The notes under the pieces were generated by a model. That model made no database searches. It saw nothing but the letters and a program-made list of their open reading frames with translations, and was not told where the DNA came from. Source: DATGKD01 sp035294855 (lineage in GTDB: Bacteria > Actinomycetota > Acidimicrobiia > Acidimicrobiales > UBA8190). Taken from it: 31,503 bases of DNA. Position 1 is the first letter of the stretch; each line of letters opens with the position of its first letter. The stretch lies in NCBI GenBank assembly GCA_035294855.1, contig DATGKD010000062.1, positions 1 through 31,503 on the forward strand, read 5' to 3'. The translations under genes and the position numbers were made by a program. Below, in pieces: positions 25,259 to 31,503 of this stretch.

Positions 25259-25293
25259 GGCTCCTACGCCTCCTGGCTCCTACGCCTCCTGGC
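25259..25293. repeat. Perfect 16-bp tandem duplication across the stop of a GT2 gene
   Basis: CTCCTACGCCTCCTGG occurs at 25261-25276 and again at 25277-25292, and the 16-base period extends over 25259-25293. The TAG stop of the minus-strand gene (25282-25280) lies in the second copy; the first copy lies just downstream of it. Confidence 0.9.
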
Positions 25294-26155
25294 GCCTCCG
25301 CTCGTGGTGGCCGAACCGGCGGGATGCGAGGCGGTCCCCAGCCCGGAGCTGCGGGGCGATCACCTCGGCGGGGGCTCGCTCCTCCGCCTCCCGGAGGCCC
25401 GGGCGTCCCCGCCGCCACCGCTTCCGGGCGATCGTGAGCAGGTCGAACAGGGCCAGGAGGGCCGAGCTCAGCTTGAGCTTCGACCCGCTCACGTCGTGCC
25501 AGGTCTCGAGGGGCATCTCCTCGAAGGAGCTCTCGGGGAGGCCGGGTGCCTGCCCGGAGCCGGACAGCAGCCGGTGGAGGAGCTCGACGTCGAAGGACCA
25601 CGACGACCGGAAGGGCGTTGAGATGGCGTTCACCAGCGCCTCGTTCACCCGGAACACCTTGGCCCCGCACTGTGTGTCGTACACCGTGACGCCCAGTGCC
25701 ATGACGGCGAGCGTCCCGTAGACGCGGCCCAGGTAGTGGCGCACGGCCTTGCGACGGACGGAGCTGCCCATGCGGGCGACCCGCGACCCGAGCACGGCGG
25801 CGAGCTCGGGCTCGCGTTGCAGCCGGCGCGTGAGCCGAACGAGCTCGGCGGGGGGCGTGGCCTGGTCGGCGTCGTAGTAGCCGACGATCTCGGCGCCGTT
25901 GCGGACCGCCACGAGGAGGCCGCGCCGCACGGCTTCGGCTTTGCCGGCGTTCGCCGCCAGCGTGAACACCTCGATCCACTTCGACGCCTTGGCCATCCGG
26001 GCGAGCACCGCGCCGGTGCCGTCGGTGGACCCGTCGTCGACGAACAACAACCGGAGCCGGCCGTCGCGCGCCAGGTCGACGAACGCGGTCTCGTCGATGC
26101 GCCGTGCCTCGTTGTAGCACGGCACCACGATGAACGGACGCGGCGGGGTCGTCAC
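25280..26155 (-). CDS. Glycosyltransferase family 2, DPM1/polyprenyl-phosphate-sugar synthase-like
   Basis: 291 residues. FIVVPCYNEARRID at 8-21, LLFVDDGSTDGTG at 37-48, ANAGKAEAVRRG at 68-79 and YYDADQATPP with DAD at 95-97 give the GT2 active site. LGSRVARMGSSVRRK, DTQCGAKVFR and FDVELLHRLL complete the pattern of DPM1/GtrB-like enzymes that charge polyprenyl phosphate with a sugar. Unlike GtrB it lacks C-terminal membrane helices. The GTG at 26155 overlaps the upstream stop (GTGA). The last 40 residues are Arg/Glu-rich and poorly conserved, ending in a 16-bp tandem repeat. It is the second DPM1-like gene of the window, after 9959-10684. Confidence 0.88.
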   Translation of the reverse strand: MTTPPRPFIVVPCYNEARRIDETAFVDLARDGRLRLLFVDDGSTDGTGAVLARMAKASKWIEVFTLAANAGKAEAVRRGLLVAVRNGAEIVGYYDADQATPPAELVRLTRRLQREPELAAVLGSRVARMGSSVRRKAVRHYLGRVYGTLAVMALGVTVYDTQCGAKVFRVNEALVNAISTPFRSSWSFDVELLHRLLSGSGQAPGLPESSFEEMPLETWHDVSGSKLKLSSALLALFDLLTIARKRWRRGRPGLREAEERAPAEVIAPQLRAGDRLASRRFGHHERRRQEA

Positions 26156-26922
26156 GGCAAGCCCTGTGCGCCGAGCCGTCCGACGGCCCGGCAGTAGGCC
26201 CACGTGCTCAGCCCGGGGACCACCGGAAGGCGATGGACGCCCGCGGCGAGCGAGACCCGGCCCTCGGCCTCGAGCATGCGCGTCAGCATCCGTGTCCTGC
26301 TCGGCGCCCCTTCCCAGTGACCGATGCCGGCGGGGTCACCGCTCGGGCCGCGTCGGCGCTCGCGCAGCACCTGCACGGCACGCACCGCCAGCAACCCGTG
26401 GAACAGTCCCCCGCACGCCTCCACGGTGAGCCCGGCGGCTTCGAGCACGCCGCGCAATGCTCTCGGCGAGTAGCGCCGGTGGTGACGCAGCGCCCGGTCG
26501 TGCTCCGAGAACAACGCCTGGTACGAGGGCACGCTGGCGAGCACCCATCCGCCTTCGGACAACGAGCCCTCCACCACATCCCGCACGAATCCCACGTCGT
26601 CTTCGGTGTGCTCGATGACGTCGAGCATCAAGATCCCGTCGAACCGACCGCTCGGACGCTCAGCCGTCAACTCGAGCCCGACCGCGCCTCCGGCGAGCTC
26701 GGCATCGGAGTAGTTGGTGTCCCAGCACACCACGCGCGCACCCGGGTCCAGCACGGCACGGAGCTGGCTGGCGAACCAGGCGTCGCCCGATCCGACGTCC
26801 AGCCAACTGCCCGTGGTCCGAAGGAGACCGAGCCGGTCGAGGAGCCTGACGAAGAACCGGGCGCGAGCCAACTCCCACGGATGCCGGCCCACGACGGCGG
26901 CCTGACGTTCCACGAGGTCCAT
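26152..26922 (-). CDS. SAM-dependent methyltransferase (Methyltransf_23-like)
   Basis: 256 residues. Motif I is SWLDVGSGDAWF at 39-50, CWDTNYSD lies near 67-73, and GILMLDVIEHTEDD at 96-109 is the motif II/EH signature of Methyltransf_23. SEHDRALRHHRRYSPRALR near 155-175 is the common HxRxY segment of class I methyltransferases that accompany glycosyltransferases. Unlike the N-terminal domain of the gene at 8383, the SAM loop here is intact. The ATG at 26922 has GGGGGGC upstream. It is coupled by GTGA to the DPM1-like gene. It probably methylates a glycan or lipid intermediate. Confidence 0.87.
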   Translation of the reverse strand: MDLVERQAAVVGRHPWELARARFFVRLLDRLGLLRTTGSWLDVGSGDAWFASQLRAVLDPGARVVCWDTNYSDAELAGGAVGLELTAERPSGRFDGILMLDVIEHTEDDVGFVRDVVEGSLSEGGWVLASVPSYQALFSEHDRALRHHRRYSPRALRGVLEAAGLTVEACGGLFHGLLAVRAVQVLRERRRGPSGDPAGIGHWEGAPSRTRMLTRMLEAEGRVSLAAGVHRLPVVPGLSTWAYCRAVGRLGAQGLP

Positions 26923-27050
26923 GCGCCGTGCCCCCCTAGGTCCTGCGCGCCCATCGCCCCGGCAGTGGGGGGGCCGCGCCGGGACGGCCGCACCACTGCC
27001 CACATGATTGGGCCCCCTTCGAGTCAATCGCGATCACGTCCACCCGTCCT

Positions 27051-27064
27051 CGTCAGAAATGACG
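27051..27064. other. Small hairpin with GAAA loop
   Basis: CGTCA, GAAA, TGACG (a six-base stem if the flanking T and A are counted) lies downstream of the five-gene minus-strand operon. On the minus strand the loop reads TTTC, so the GNRA-like loop would form only in a plus-strand RNA. It may be part of a composite terminator with the hairpin at 27072. Confidence 0.25.
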
Positions 27065-27071
27065 AATTCCC

Positions 27072-27087
27072 GCTCCCGGGCGGGAGC
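27072..27087 (-). terminator. Candidate terminator hairpin after the sulfotransferase operon
   Basis: GCTCCC (27072-27077) pairs with GGGAGC (27082-27087) around a four-base loop, nine bases after the stop at 27096. On the minus strand it is followed by GGGAATTCGTCATTTC, which has no real T run, so termination strength is uncertain. The 173-bp gap 26923-27095 also carries a minus-strand TTGACT (27027-27022), which might be a -35 for the methyltransferase pair, though no good -10 is seen. Confidence 0.45.
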
Positions 27088-27095
27088 TTCCCAGC

Positions 27096-27998
27096 TCACG
27101 CCCCTGTCGCCCAGGGCGGAGGACGCCATCCCGGCTCGCGCCCGGGACCCACCGTGGCCAGCTCGGCCTCCACCGACGGAGCCTCGGCGGGCAGGTCAGG
27201 GGGGACGAAGGTCGTGGCGTCCCCGCGCAGCCCGAGGAGCGCCTCGTACACGGCCGCGGCACCCGGAGGCGCGCCGTCGAGGGACCCGCGCTCGTGCGAG
27301 CTGTGGCGCAGGCCGGCGTCGACGAAGCCCGTCAGGTCCCCGGCCCCGGGCGGGTCCGGCAGGCGCATGCCGACGGCCTCCAGGTACCTGCGCACGTCCC
27401 CGGCCCACCTCGCCGGGTCGCCGACCAGCGCGTCGTAGCTGGTCGTCAGCACGGGCATCGACGCCGCGTGCTGCAGGACGAGGCGGTTGTAGCGCTCCCA
27501 CAGTGCGAGGCCGAATGACACCGGGAGGTCGTGGCGACGTTGCAGGGACTCCGCGACTTCGACGGGGTGGCGGAAGACGACGACGGTGGCCACCCGGTCG
27601 CCCAGGGCCCTCCGCCAGAACGGCAGGAGCACGCACGCTCGCGGGTCCTTCCACACCCACGGAGCCCGGCGGTAAGCCCGGCGGAAGACGCGGCGCGCCT
27701 CGGCGGGCGTCGTCGTGATCGACTCAGCGACCGCGCCGTAGCCGTCCCCCGCCGGCGGCGGGTACCACCAGCGGCGTCCCATCTGCGCGAGCAGCGCGTT
27801 GTCGAGATGCATGAGCGAGCGGCTCTCGAAATGGCCGTTGGGGTTCCACGGCCCGCGCACCATGTCACCGGGAACGCACGTCGCCAGCCCGAGCATGTGG
27901 ATGAGGCCCGTGGCCGCCGAGGTGCCGCTGCGGTGCATGCCCAGCACCAGCACTCCCCGCGGCGCCTTCTTCGAACGCGCGCTGCCCGCGAAGCGCAT
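27096..27998 (-). CDS. Sulfotransferase-family protein (HRSGTS type)
   Basis: 300 residues, last gene of the minus-strand operon. The P-loop is LGMHRSGTSAATG at 19-31, then NGHFESRSLMHLDNALL, WVWKDPRACVLLPFW and a 3'-phosphate-binding strand TVVVFRHPVEVAESLQRR. The block FGLALWERYNRLVL is nearly shared with the gene at 7255. These are hallmarks of PAPS-dependent sulfotransferases of a bacterial branch often seen in surface-glycan loci. The ATG at 27998 overlaps the upstream stop by one base (TGATG). The Pro-rich C-terminal 60 residues look variable. Acceptor unknown; glycan sulfation is inferred. Confidence 0.84.
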   Translation of the reverse strand: MRFAGSARSKKAPRGVLVLGMHRSGTSAATGLIHMLGLATCVPGDMVRGPWNPNGHFESRSLMHLDNALLAQMGRRWWYPPPAGDGYGAVAESITTTPAEARRVFRRAYRRAPWVWKDPRACVLLPFWRRALGDRVATVVVFRHPVEVAESLQRRHDLPVSFGLALWERYNRLVLQHAASMPVLTTSYDALVGDPARWAGDVRRYLEAVGMRLPDPPGAGDLTGFVDAGLRHSSHERGSLDGAPPGAAAVYEALLGLRGDATTFVPPDLPAEAPSVEAELATVGPGREPGWRPPPWATGA

Positions 27999-28876
27999 CA
28001 CGGCCCTTCCGGGCGCGTGCCGAGCGGCTCCCCACGAGGACGGAGCGGGTGGCCGAGGCGCGACCGCACCACCCACGGCCCGCGGTACGCGCCGAGCAGC
28101 GGCGCCACCCAGGGGGGCTCGCGTCCCGGAGGCGGGTCGAACGAGGCGGTGCTGGGCGGCAGCCGGCGGAGAGCGGCCACGAGCGACGACGTCGTGGCGC
28201 GCAGCAGCGCGCCGGGCGGCGCATCGTGCACCAGGTCGCGGCGAAGTGACGTCACGGCGTTCTGCGGCGTGCCCGGCAATGCGACACCCAAGGCGCGCAG
28301 GTCGGCCGCCAGCGCTTCGGTGACGACGTCAGGACGTGCCACGAGGTCCTCGAAATGGACGCACACCGTCGGCATGCCCCGCGCCGCCTCCAGTGACGCG
28401 CGGACGTACCTGTGCCACAGCCCCGTCGAGTACGGCCGGGGAATGCCGTCGCGCCGCGCGACCGAGGCGACCACCGCGGCCGGCTCCCGGAACACCAGCA
28501 CGACGCGCGCTTCTGAGCCGAGCACCCGTCGCCAGAGCGGGAAGGTCAGGCACGTGCGGGGGTCCTTCCACACCCAAAGGTCCCCGCGGAACACGCCGCG
28601 GAAGGCCTCGGCGAGCTCAGGAAGCAGTCCGGTGGCGCGCGAGGAGTATTCCCACCCGGCGCGCAGGCGGGGCGGGAAGTCCCACGACCGCCCGAAGGCG
28701 TCGAGGATGCGGTCGTTGCACGCGGTGAGGGTCTTCGACTCCCAGTGCCCGGCGGGGTTGTCGTACTCGGTGATCAGGTCCGCTTCGGGCCCCACGTCCG
28801 CGCCCATCAGGTTGAGGATGCGGGTCACCGCAGAGGTCCCGCTGCGGTGCATCCCGAGCACGACCGCGCCCGGCAT
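27998..28876 (-). CDS. Sulfotransferase-family protein (HRSGTS type)
   Basis: 292 residues. The P-loop LGMHRSGTSAVTR lies at 7-19, EYDNPAGHWESKTLTACNDR near 37-56, WVWKDPRTCLTFPLW near 101-115, and VVLVFREPAAVVASVARR follows. It is a paralogue of the genes at 7255 and 27096, keeping DNP...ES and KDPR in register. The annotated ATG at 28876 is favoured over a GTG at 28882 because AGGAGG (28887-28882) lies five bases before the ATG, while the GTG overlaps that site. The stop of the upstream gene sits between the ribosome site and the ATG. The long C-terminal tail is rich in Pro and Arg. Confidence 0.85.
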   Translation of the reverse strand: MPGAVVLGMHRSGTSAVTRILNLMGADVGPEADLITEYDNPAGHWESKTLTACNDRILDAFGRSWDFPPRLRAGWEYSSRATGLLPELAEAFRGVFRGDLWVWKDPRTCLTFPLWRRVLGSEARVVLVFREPAAVVASVARRDGIPRPYSTGLWHRYVRASLEAARGMPTVCVHFEDLVARPDVVTEALAADLRALGVALPGTPQNAVTSLRRDLVHDAPPGALLRATTSSLVAALRRLPPSTASFDPPPGREPPWVAPLLGAYRGPWVVRSRLGHPLRPRGEPLGTRPEGP

Positions 28877-28878
28877 CC

Positions 28879-29862
28879 TCACCTCCTGCGATCAGCGGGA
28901 GCCGGCGCGGCGCGCGCTTCGGATGGGAGCCACGAGGACAGGTCCCGGTCCAACAGGCCCTCGAGCCGGCGCACGTCGGGCGCCAGCTCGTCGCGGAGCC
29001 GTCGGCGGAGCCCGGGGTCGAGGACGGGGCGGGGGCGGCGGCGGGTGTTGAGGGCGTGGACGCGCCGTCGCAGCGCGGCGCGTGCGAATTCGTTCGGGAC
29101 CATGACGCGACCGAGGCGACGCCAGCCGGCGGGCGCCTGGCGGAGCAGGTCCCGGGCGCGCGCGCTGCGCACCTCCTTGTTGGCGTTCACCACGTCGAAG
29201 TGGGGCGTATGGCCGGGATCCACGTCGAGGAACTCGAGGACTCGTCGGTACGTGCCGGCGACGTCCCGCACGAGGTCGTCGTACAGGACCACGCACATCC
29301 GGTCGCGCCCGAAGCACGACAGATAGCGCTCGATCTGTGGCGCGTAGCTGGCGATGTCGCGGTAGTGCAGGGCGAAGGGCTTGCGGCACCCCGGTGGCAC
29401 CCGCCGCCCCTGGCGACGGTCCTCCTCGGCGTCGAGGGCCGCGCCGAAGTCGGCGATGTCCTCATCGCCCTGGTACAGCATCTCGGCGTGCTGCGCGTGC
29501 ATCTGGTCGACCGGGTCGCGCAGCAGCGCGATCACCCGGCTGTCGGCGTCGAAGGCGCGGATCTCCTCGGCGGCGCGCGAGGAGTACAGGTAGAACACGG
29601 AGCGGTCGACGCGGCAGCGCTCGGCGGCATGGTCCTCGAACCATCCGAGATAGGACCGGTAGGAGATGTGCCAAGGCTCGCCCCGTGCGGTGAGGAAGCC
29701 GAGGTCGGTCCCGAAGTAGCTCAGTTCCTTGGCCGCCACGAAGACCTCGGGGTGGTCGCCCAGGTACGTGGCGAGGGCCGTGGTGCCCGACTTGGGCGCG
29801 CCCACCACGAAGACGTTCGGGGTCGGCCCGGCGGTGGCGGCGGCGCGGGCGGTCATCGCCAC
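28879..29862 (-). CDS. Sulfotransferase domain protein (KSGTT, heparan-sulfate-like class)
   Basis: 327 residues. The P-loop is VVGAPKSGTTALATYL at 19-34, then DHPEVFVAAKELSYFGTD near 36-53, a classic sulfotransferase order. ALLRDPVDQMHAQHAEML carries the 3'-phosphate Arg and Ser-equivalent region, and PHFDVVNANKEVRS near 222-235 is the acceptor-binding loop typical of heparan N-/O-sulfotransferase relatives. It is closer in type to the gene at 20011 than to its two downstream neighbours. The GTG at 29862 has GAGG ten bases upstream; the ATG at 29856 is equally possible. It lies 12 bases after the upstream stop and two bases before the next start codon. Confidence 0.87.
   Translation of the reverse strand: MAMTARAAATAGPTPNVFVVGAPKSGTTALATYLGDHPEVFVAAKELSYFGTDLGFLTARGEPWHISYRSYLGWFEDHAAERCRVDRSVFYLYSSRAAEEIRAFDADSRVIALLRDPVDQMHAQHAEMLYQGDEDIADFGAALDAEEDRRQGRRVPPGCRKPFALHYRDIASYAPQIERYLSCFGRDRMCVVLYDDLVRDVAGTYRRVLEFLDVDPGHTPHFDVVNANKEVRSARARDLLRQAPAGWRRLGRVMVPNEFARAALRRRVHALNTRRRPRPVLDPGLRRRLRDELAPDVRRLEGLLDRDLSSWLPSEARAAPAPADRRR
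28882..28887 (-). promoter_or_regulatory. Strong ribosome binding site AGGAGG deciding the start at 28876
   Basis: Minus-strand AGGAGG, five bases before ATG 28876. It lies within the last codons of the upstream sulfotransferase gene and would let ribosomes load independently of coupling. Confidence 0.7.
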
Positions 29863-29874
29863 GTCATCGCCGCC

Positions 29875-30630
29875 TCACCGTCGGTCGTGGACGAGCGAGG
29901 GGTCGTACACCGCACGGAACGCCGCCTCGAACTCCGGCCACGAGCGCGGCTCGGGCAGCGGGAGCAGTGCGTGGAGCGCCTCGGGCTGCTCGAGGAAGTC
30001 CGGGTAGCGCAGTTGCGTGAGCGGCACCCGGTGCTCGGCCACCGCGGTCATGAGGAGGCCGATCCCGTAGCAGTAGTTGTGGCGGGCCCACTCGCGCGCC
30101 CGGCCCGAGTACATCCTGACCCGCACCCGGCTGTCGGCCATGGCGTCGAGGGGGCGGATGGTGAAGACGACCGCCTCGACGGGCGCACCGCTCGCCAGCC
30201 AGGCCCGCAGGGTGAAGCAGAACCGGGGGTCTTTCACCACCGCCCGCTCCTTGGCCATGGCGCGCATCTGGTCCCCGAAGCGGCCGACCACCGGGTCGAC
30301 GCTCGCCCAGTCCATGAGGTCGGGCGTGCTGCGCAGGTAGCGCAGCGCGTCGGCGGCGGCCACGAACGGACGGCGCAGGGCGACCGGCACGCGCCCGTCA
30401 CTGGCCCGCACCAGCGTCCCCAGGCTCTCGAGCACGCGCCCTCCACGGCGTTCGCGGATCGACACACCCATGGCGCGCGCCACGGCGAGGTTGAGCCTGA
30501 CCAGCTCGCGATCCTCGAGCCCGGCGTCCACTGCGGGTTCCCACCGGCCACCGGGATCGAAGCCGAGCTCGCGATACAGAGCGGCCAGAAAGGACGTGCC
30601 GCTGCGACCCGGGCCCGTGACGACGATCAC
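29875..30630 (-). CDS. Sulfotransferase-like P-loop protein (GRSGTS type)
   Basis: 251 residues, shorter than the others. IVVTGPGRSGTSFLAALYRELGF at the N-terminus is the phosphosulfate loop; VVKDPRFCFTLRAWL near 131-145 and VVFTIRPLDAMADSRVR near 154-170 correspond to the KDPR and 3'-phosphate elements. The C-terminal part (HNYCYGIGLLMTAVAEHRVP) differs from the other groups, so this is a third subfamily. The P-loop pattern alone could also fit a kinase, but KDPR and RP-x-S together favour sulfotransferase. The GTG at 30630 overlaps the upstream GT2 stop (GTGA). Confidence 0.78.
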   Translation of the reverse strand: MIVVTGPGRSGTSFLAALYRELGFDPGGRWEPAVDAGLEDRELVRLNLAVARAMGVSIRERRGGRVLESLGTLVRASDGRVPVALRRPFVAAADALRYLRSTPDLMDWASVDPVVGRFGDQMRAMAKERAVVKDPRFCFTLRAWLASGAPVEAVVFTIRPLDAMADSRVRVRMYSGRAREWARHNYCYGIGLLMTAVAEHRVPLTQLRYPDFLEQPEALHALLPLPEPRSWPEFEAAFRAVYDPSLVHDRR

Positions 30631-31490
30631 ACCGGACTCCCGGCGGAGGCACCGTCGTGGTCGGGAACGGCCTGCTCGGCCAGGTCCTGGACGGCGACGC
30701 GCACCCCGAGGCGCCCTCGGGCGCCGTCGGCCAGGCCGCGGGCGATGGCGGCCAGGCTCCGGACGCGGTTGCCGCGCTCGCGCACCACGGCTCTCGCGAT
30801 GAGCTTGGTCACGTTCCTCGGGTACCAACCGACCCGGTGCATGACGTGCAGGTGCAGGTAGAGCATGTTGCGCGCCTCGTAGTAGTACTTCCACGTCGGC
30901 ACGTGTCCGGTGCGGCGCACGGCGTCGTGCTGCACGAGCGCCCCGTCGACGACGCGCCGCTCGAAGCCGGCCTGCGGGATGCGCCAGCGCAGGTACTCGG
31001 TGTCCTCGGCCCACCAGAAGAGCTCGGCCCGGGGCACCCCGGCCTCGGCGACGACATGACGCGAGACGAGGAAGCCGCACCACGAGCTCCACTCCCCCAC
31101 CGAACCGTCGGGTTGCACCGACCACGGGAACAGGAACGCTCTCTTCGGGTCGGTGGCCGCGTGAGCCAAGAGCACCTCGAGACACCGGGGGTCGGCGACC
31201 ATGTCGTCGTCGAGCACCCAGGCAAAGTCGTAGTCGGTGCCGAGGAAGCGTTCCAGGGCGAGCGCCCACCCTCCCGCGGGGCCCGTGTTCGTGTCCGAAC
31301 GCACCACCGACACCGAGGGCACCCGCGCGCCGGCCTCGGCACGGGTGTCGAGGGCCGCGGCGCGCACCGGCGGGACGCTGGCGTTGTCGACCACGATGAC
31401 GCCCCCGGGCGGGGTGGTCTGTGCGGCGATGGCGCTCAGGCACCGAGTCAACGCACCGGGGGCGTTGTGCGTCAGGACGAGCGCGACCAC
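30627..31490 (-). CDS. Glycosyltransferase family 2, GlfT1-like (galactofuranosyltransferase-like), start near the window edge
   Basis: 287 residues with the GTG at 31490. VALVLTHNAPGALTRCL, VIVVDNAS near 31-38, DTNTGPAGGWALALERF near 66-82, the metal motif WVLDDDMVAD with DDD at 94-96, and WWAEDTEYLRWRI at 159-171 match the order in actinobacterial GlfT1-like enzymes, which add galactofuranose to a lipid-linked disaccharide. The sugar here is inferred. Several N-terminal codons may lie outside, because the frame stays open to the right edge (RAVVALVLTHN). It heads the five-gene operon and is coupled by GTGA to the first sulfotransferase-like gene. Confidence 0.85.
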   Translation of the reverse strand: MVALVLTHNAPGALTRCLSAIAAQTTPPGGVIVVDNASVPPVRAAALDTRAEAGARVPSVSVVRSDTNTGPAGGWALALERFLGTDYDFAWVLDDDMVADPRCLEVLLAHAATDPKRAFLFPWSVQPDGSVGEWSSWCGFLVSRHVVAEAGVPRAELFWWAEDTEYLRWRIPQAGFERRVVDGALVQHDAVRRTGHVPTWKYYYEARNMLYLHLHVMHRVGWYPRNVTKLIARAVVRERGNRVRSLAAIARGLADGARGRLGVRVAVQDLAEQAVPDHDGASAGSPV

Positions 31491-31503
31491 AGCCCGCCCG
31501 GGG

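Overview
The window is about 31.5 kb of very GC-rich DNA (roughly 70% or more by eye) from a high-GC actinobacterium. Starts are mostly GTG, with one probable TTG, and third codon positions are strongly G/C. Neighbouring genes are packed with GTGA, ATGA, TTGA and TGATG stop/start overlaps. Some starts look leaderless (TANNNT, six bases, then GTG), which is common in actinobacteria. An Acidimicrobiia-like lineage is a guess from gene content only. No tRNA, rRNA, CRISPR array, transposase or phage gene is visible.

I count 28 genes, and almost all belong to cell-surface glycan synthesis and decoration. There are about 12 glycosyltransferases or probable glycosyltransferases, six sulfotransferase-fold proteins, two SAM methyltransferases, one membrane O-acyltransferase with an SGNH domain, one WecA/MraY-type phosphosugar transferase, one DegT-type sugar aminotransferase, one GNAT acetyltransferase, two YfhO-like large membrane proteins and one secreted wall protein with an LAFTG sorting signal.

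Layout. (1) 1-8.2 kb: a methyltransferase with an N-terminal zinc-ribbon-like segment (cut by the left edge), divergent from a GT4; an unrecognised gene of possible glycosyltransferase type on the minus strand; a plus-strand run of DXD-type transferase, GT4, GT2 and GT4; then a lone minus-strand sulfotransferase. (2) 8.4-10.7 kb: a fusion of a degenerate methyltransferase and a glycosyltransferase, convergent with a DPM1-like GT2. (3) 10.9-20.0 kb: a seven-gene plus-strand operon of acyltransferase, GT2, GNAT, WecA-like, DegT-like, YfhO-like and GT2. This looks like the initiation and precursor core. (4) 20.0-25.1 kb: a minus-strand sulfotransferase, a GT-A-like gene with a second YfhO-like gene, and the LAFTG surface protein, which converges on the YfhO-like gene with a 174-bp overlap. 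(5) 25.3-31.5 kb: minus strand only, a DPM1-like GT2 with a methyltransferase, then a five-gene operon of one GlfT1-like GT2 followed by four consecutive sulfotransferase-fold genes.

Inference: the locus builds a lipid-linked surface glycan. WecA-like would start it, with the aminotransferase and acetyltransferase making an N-acylated amino sugar and the GTs extending it. The glycan would then be decorated by O-acylation, methylation and, unusually, probably several sulfations. No Wzx/Wzy, ABC exporter, polysaccharide co-polymerase or PAPS-synthesis gene is present, so the system must continue outside the window or rely on other loci. The density and diversity of sulfotransferases, together with the paired YfhO paralogues and a LAxTG protein, is the most unusual feature.
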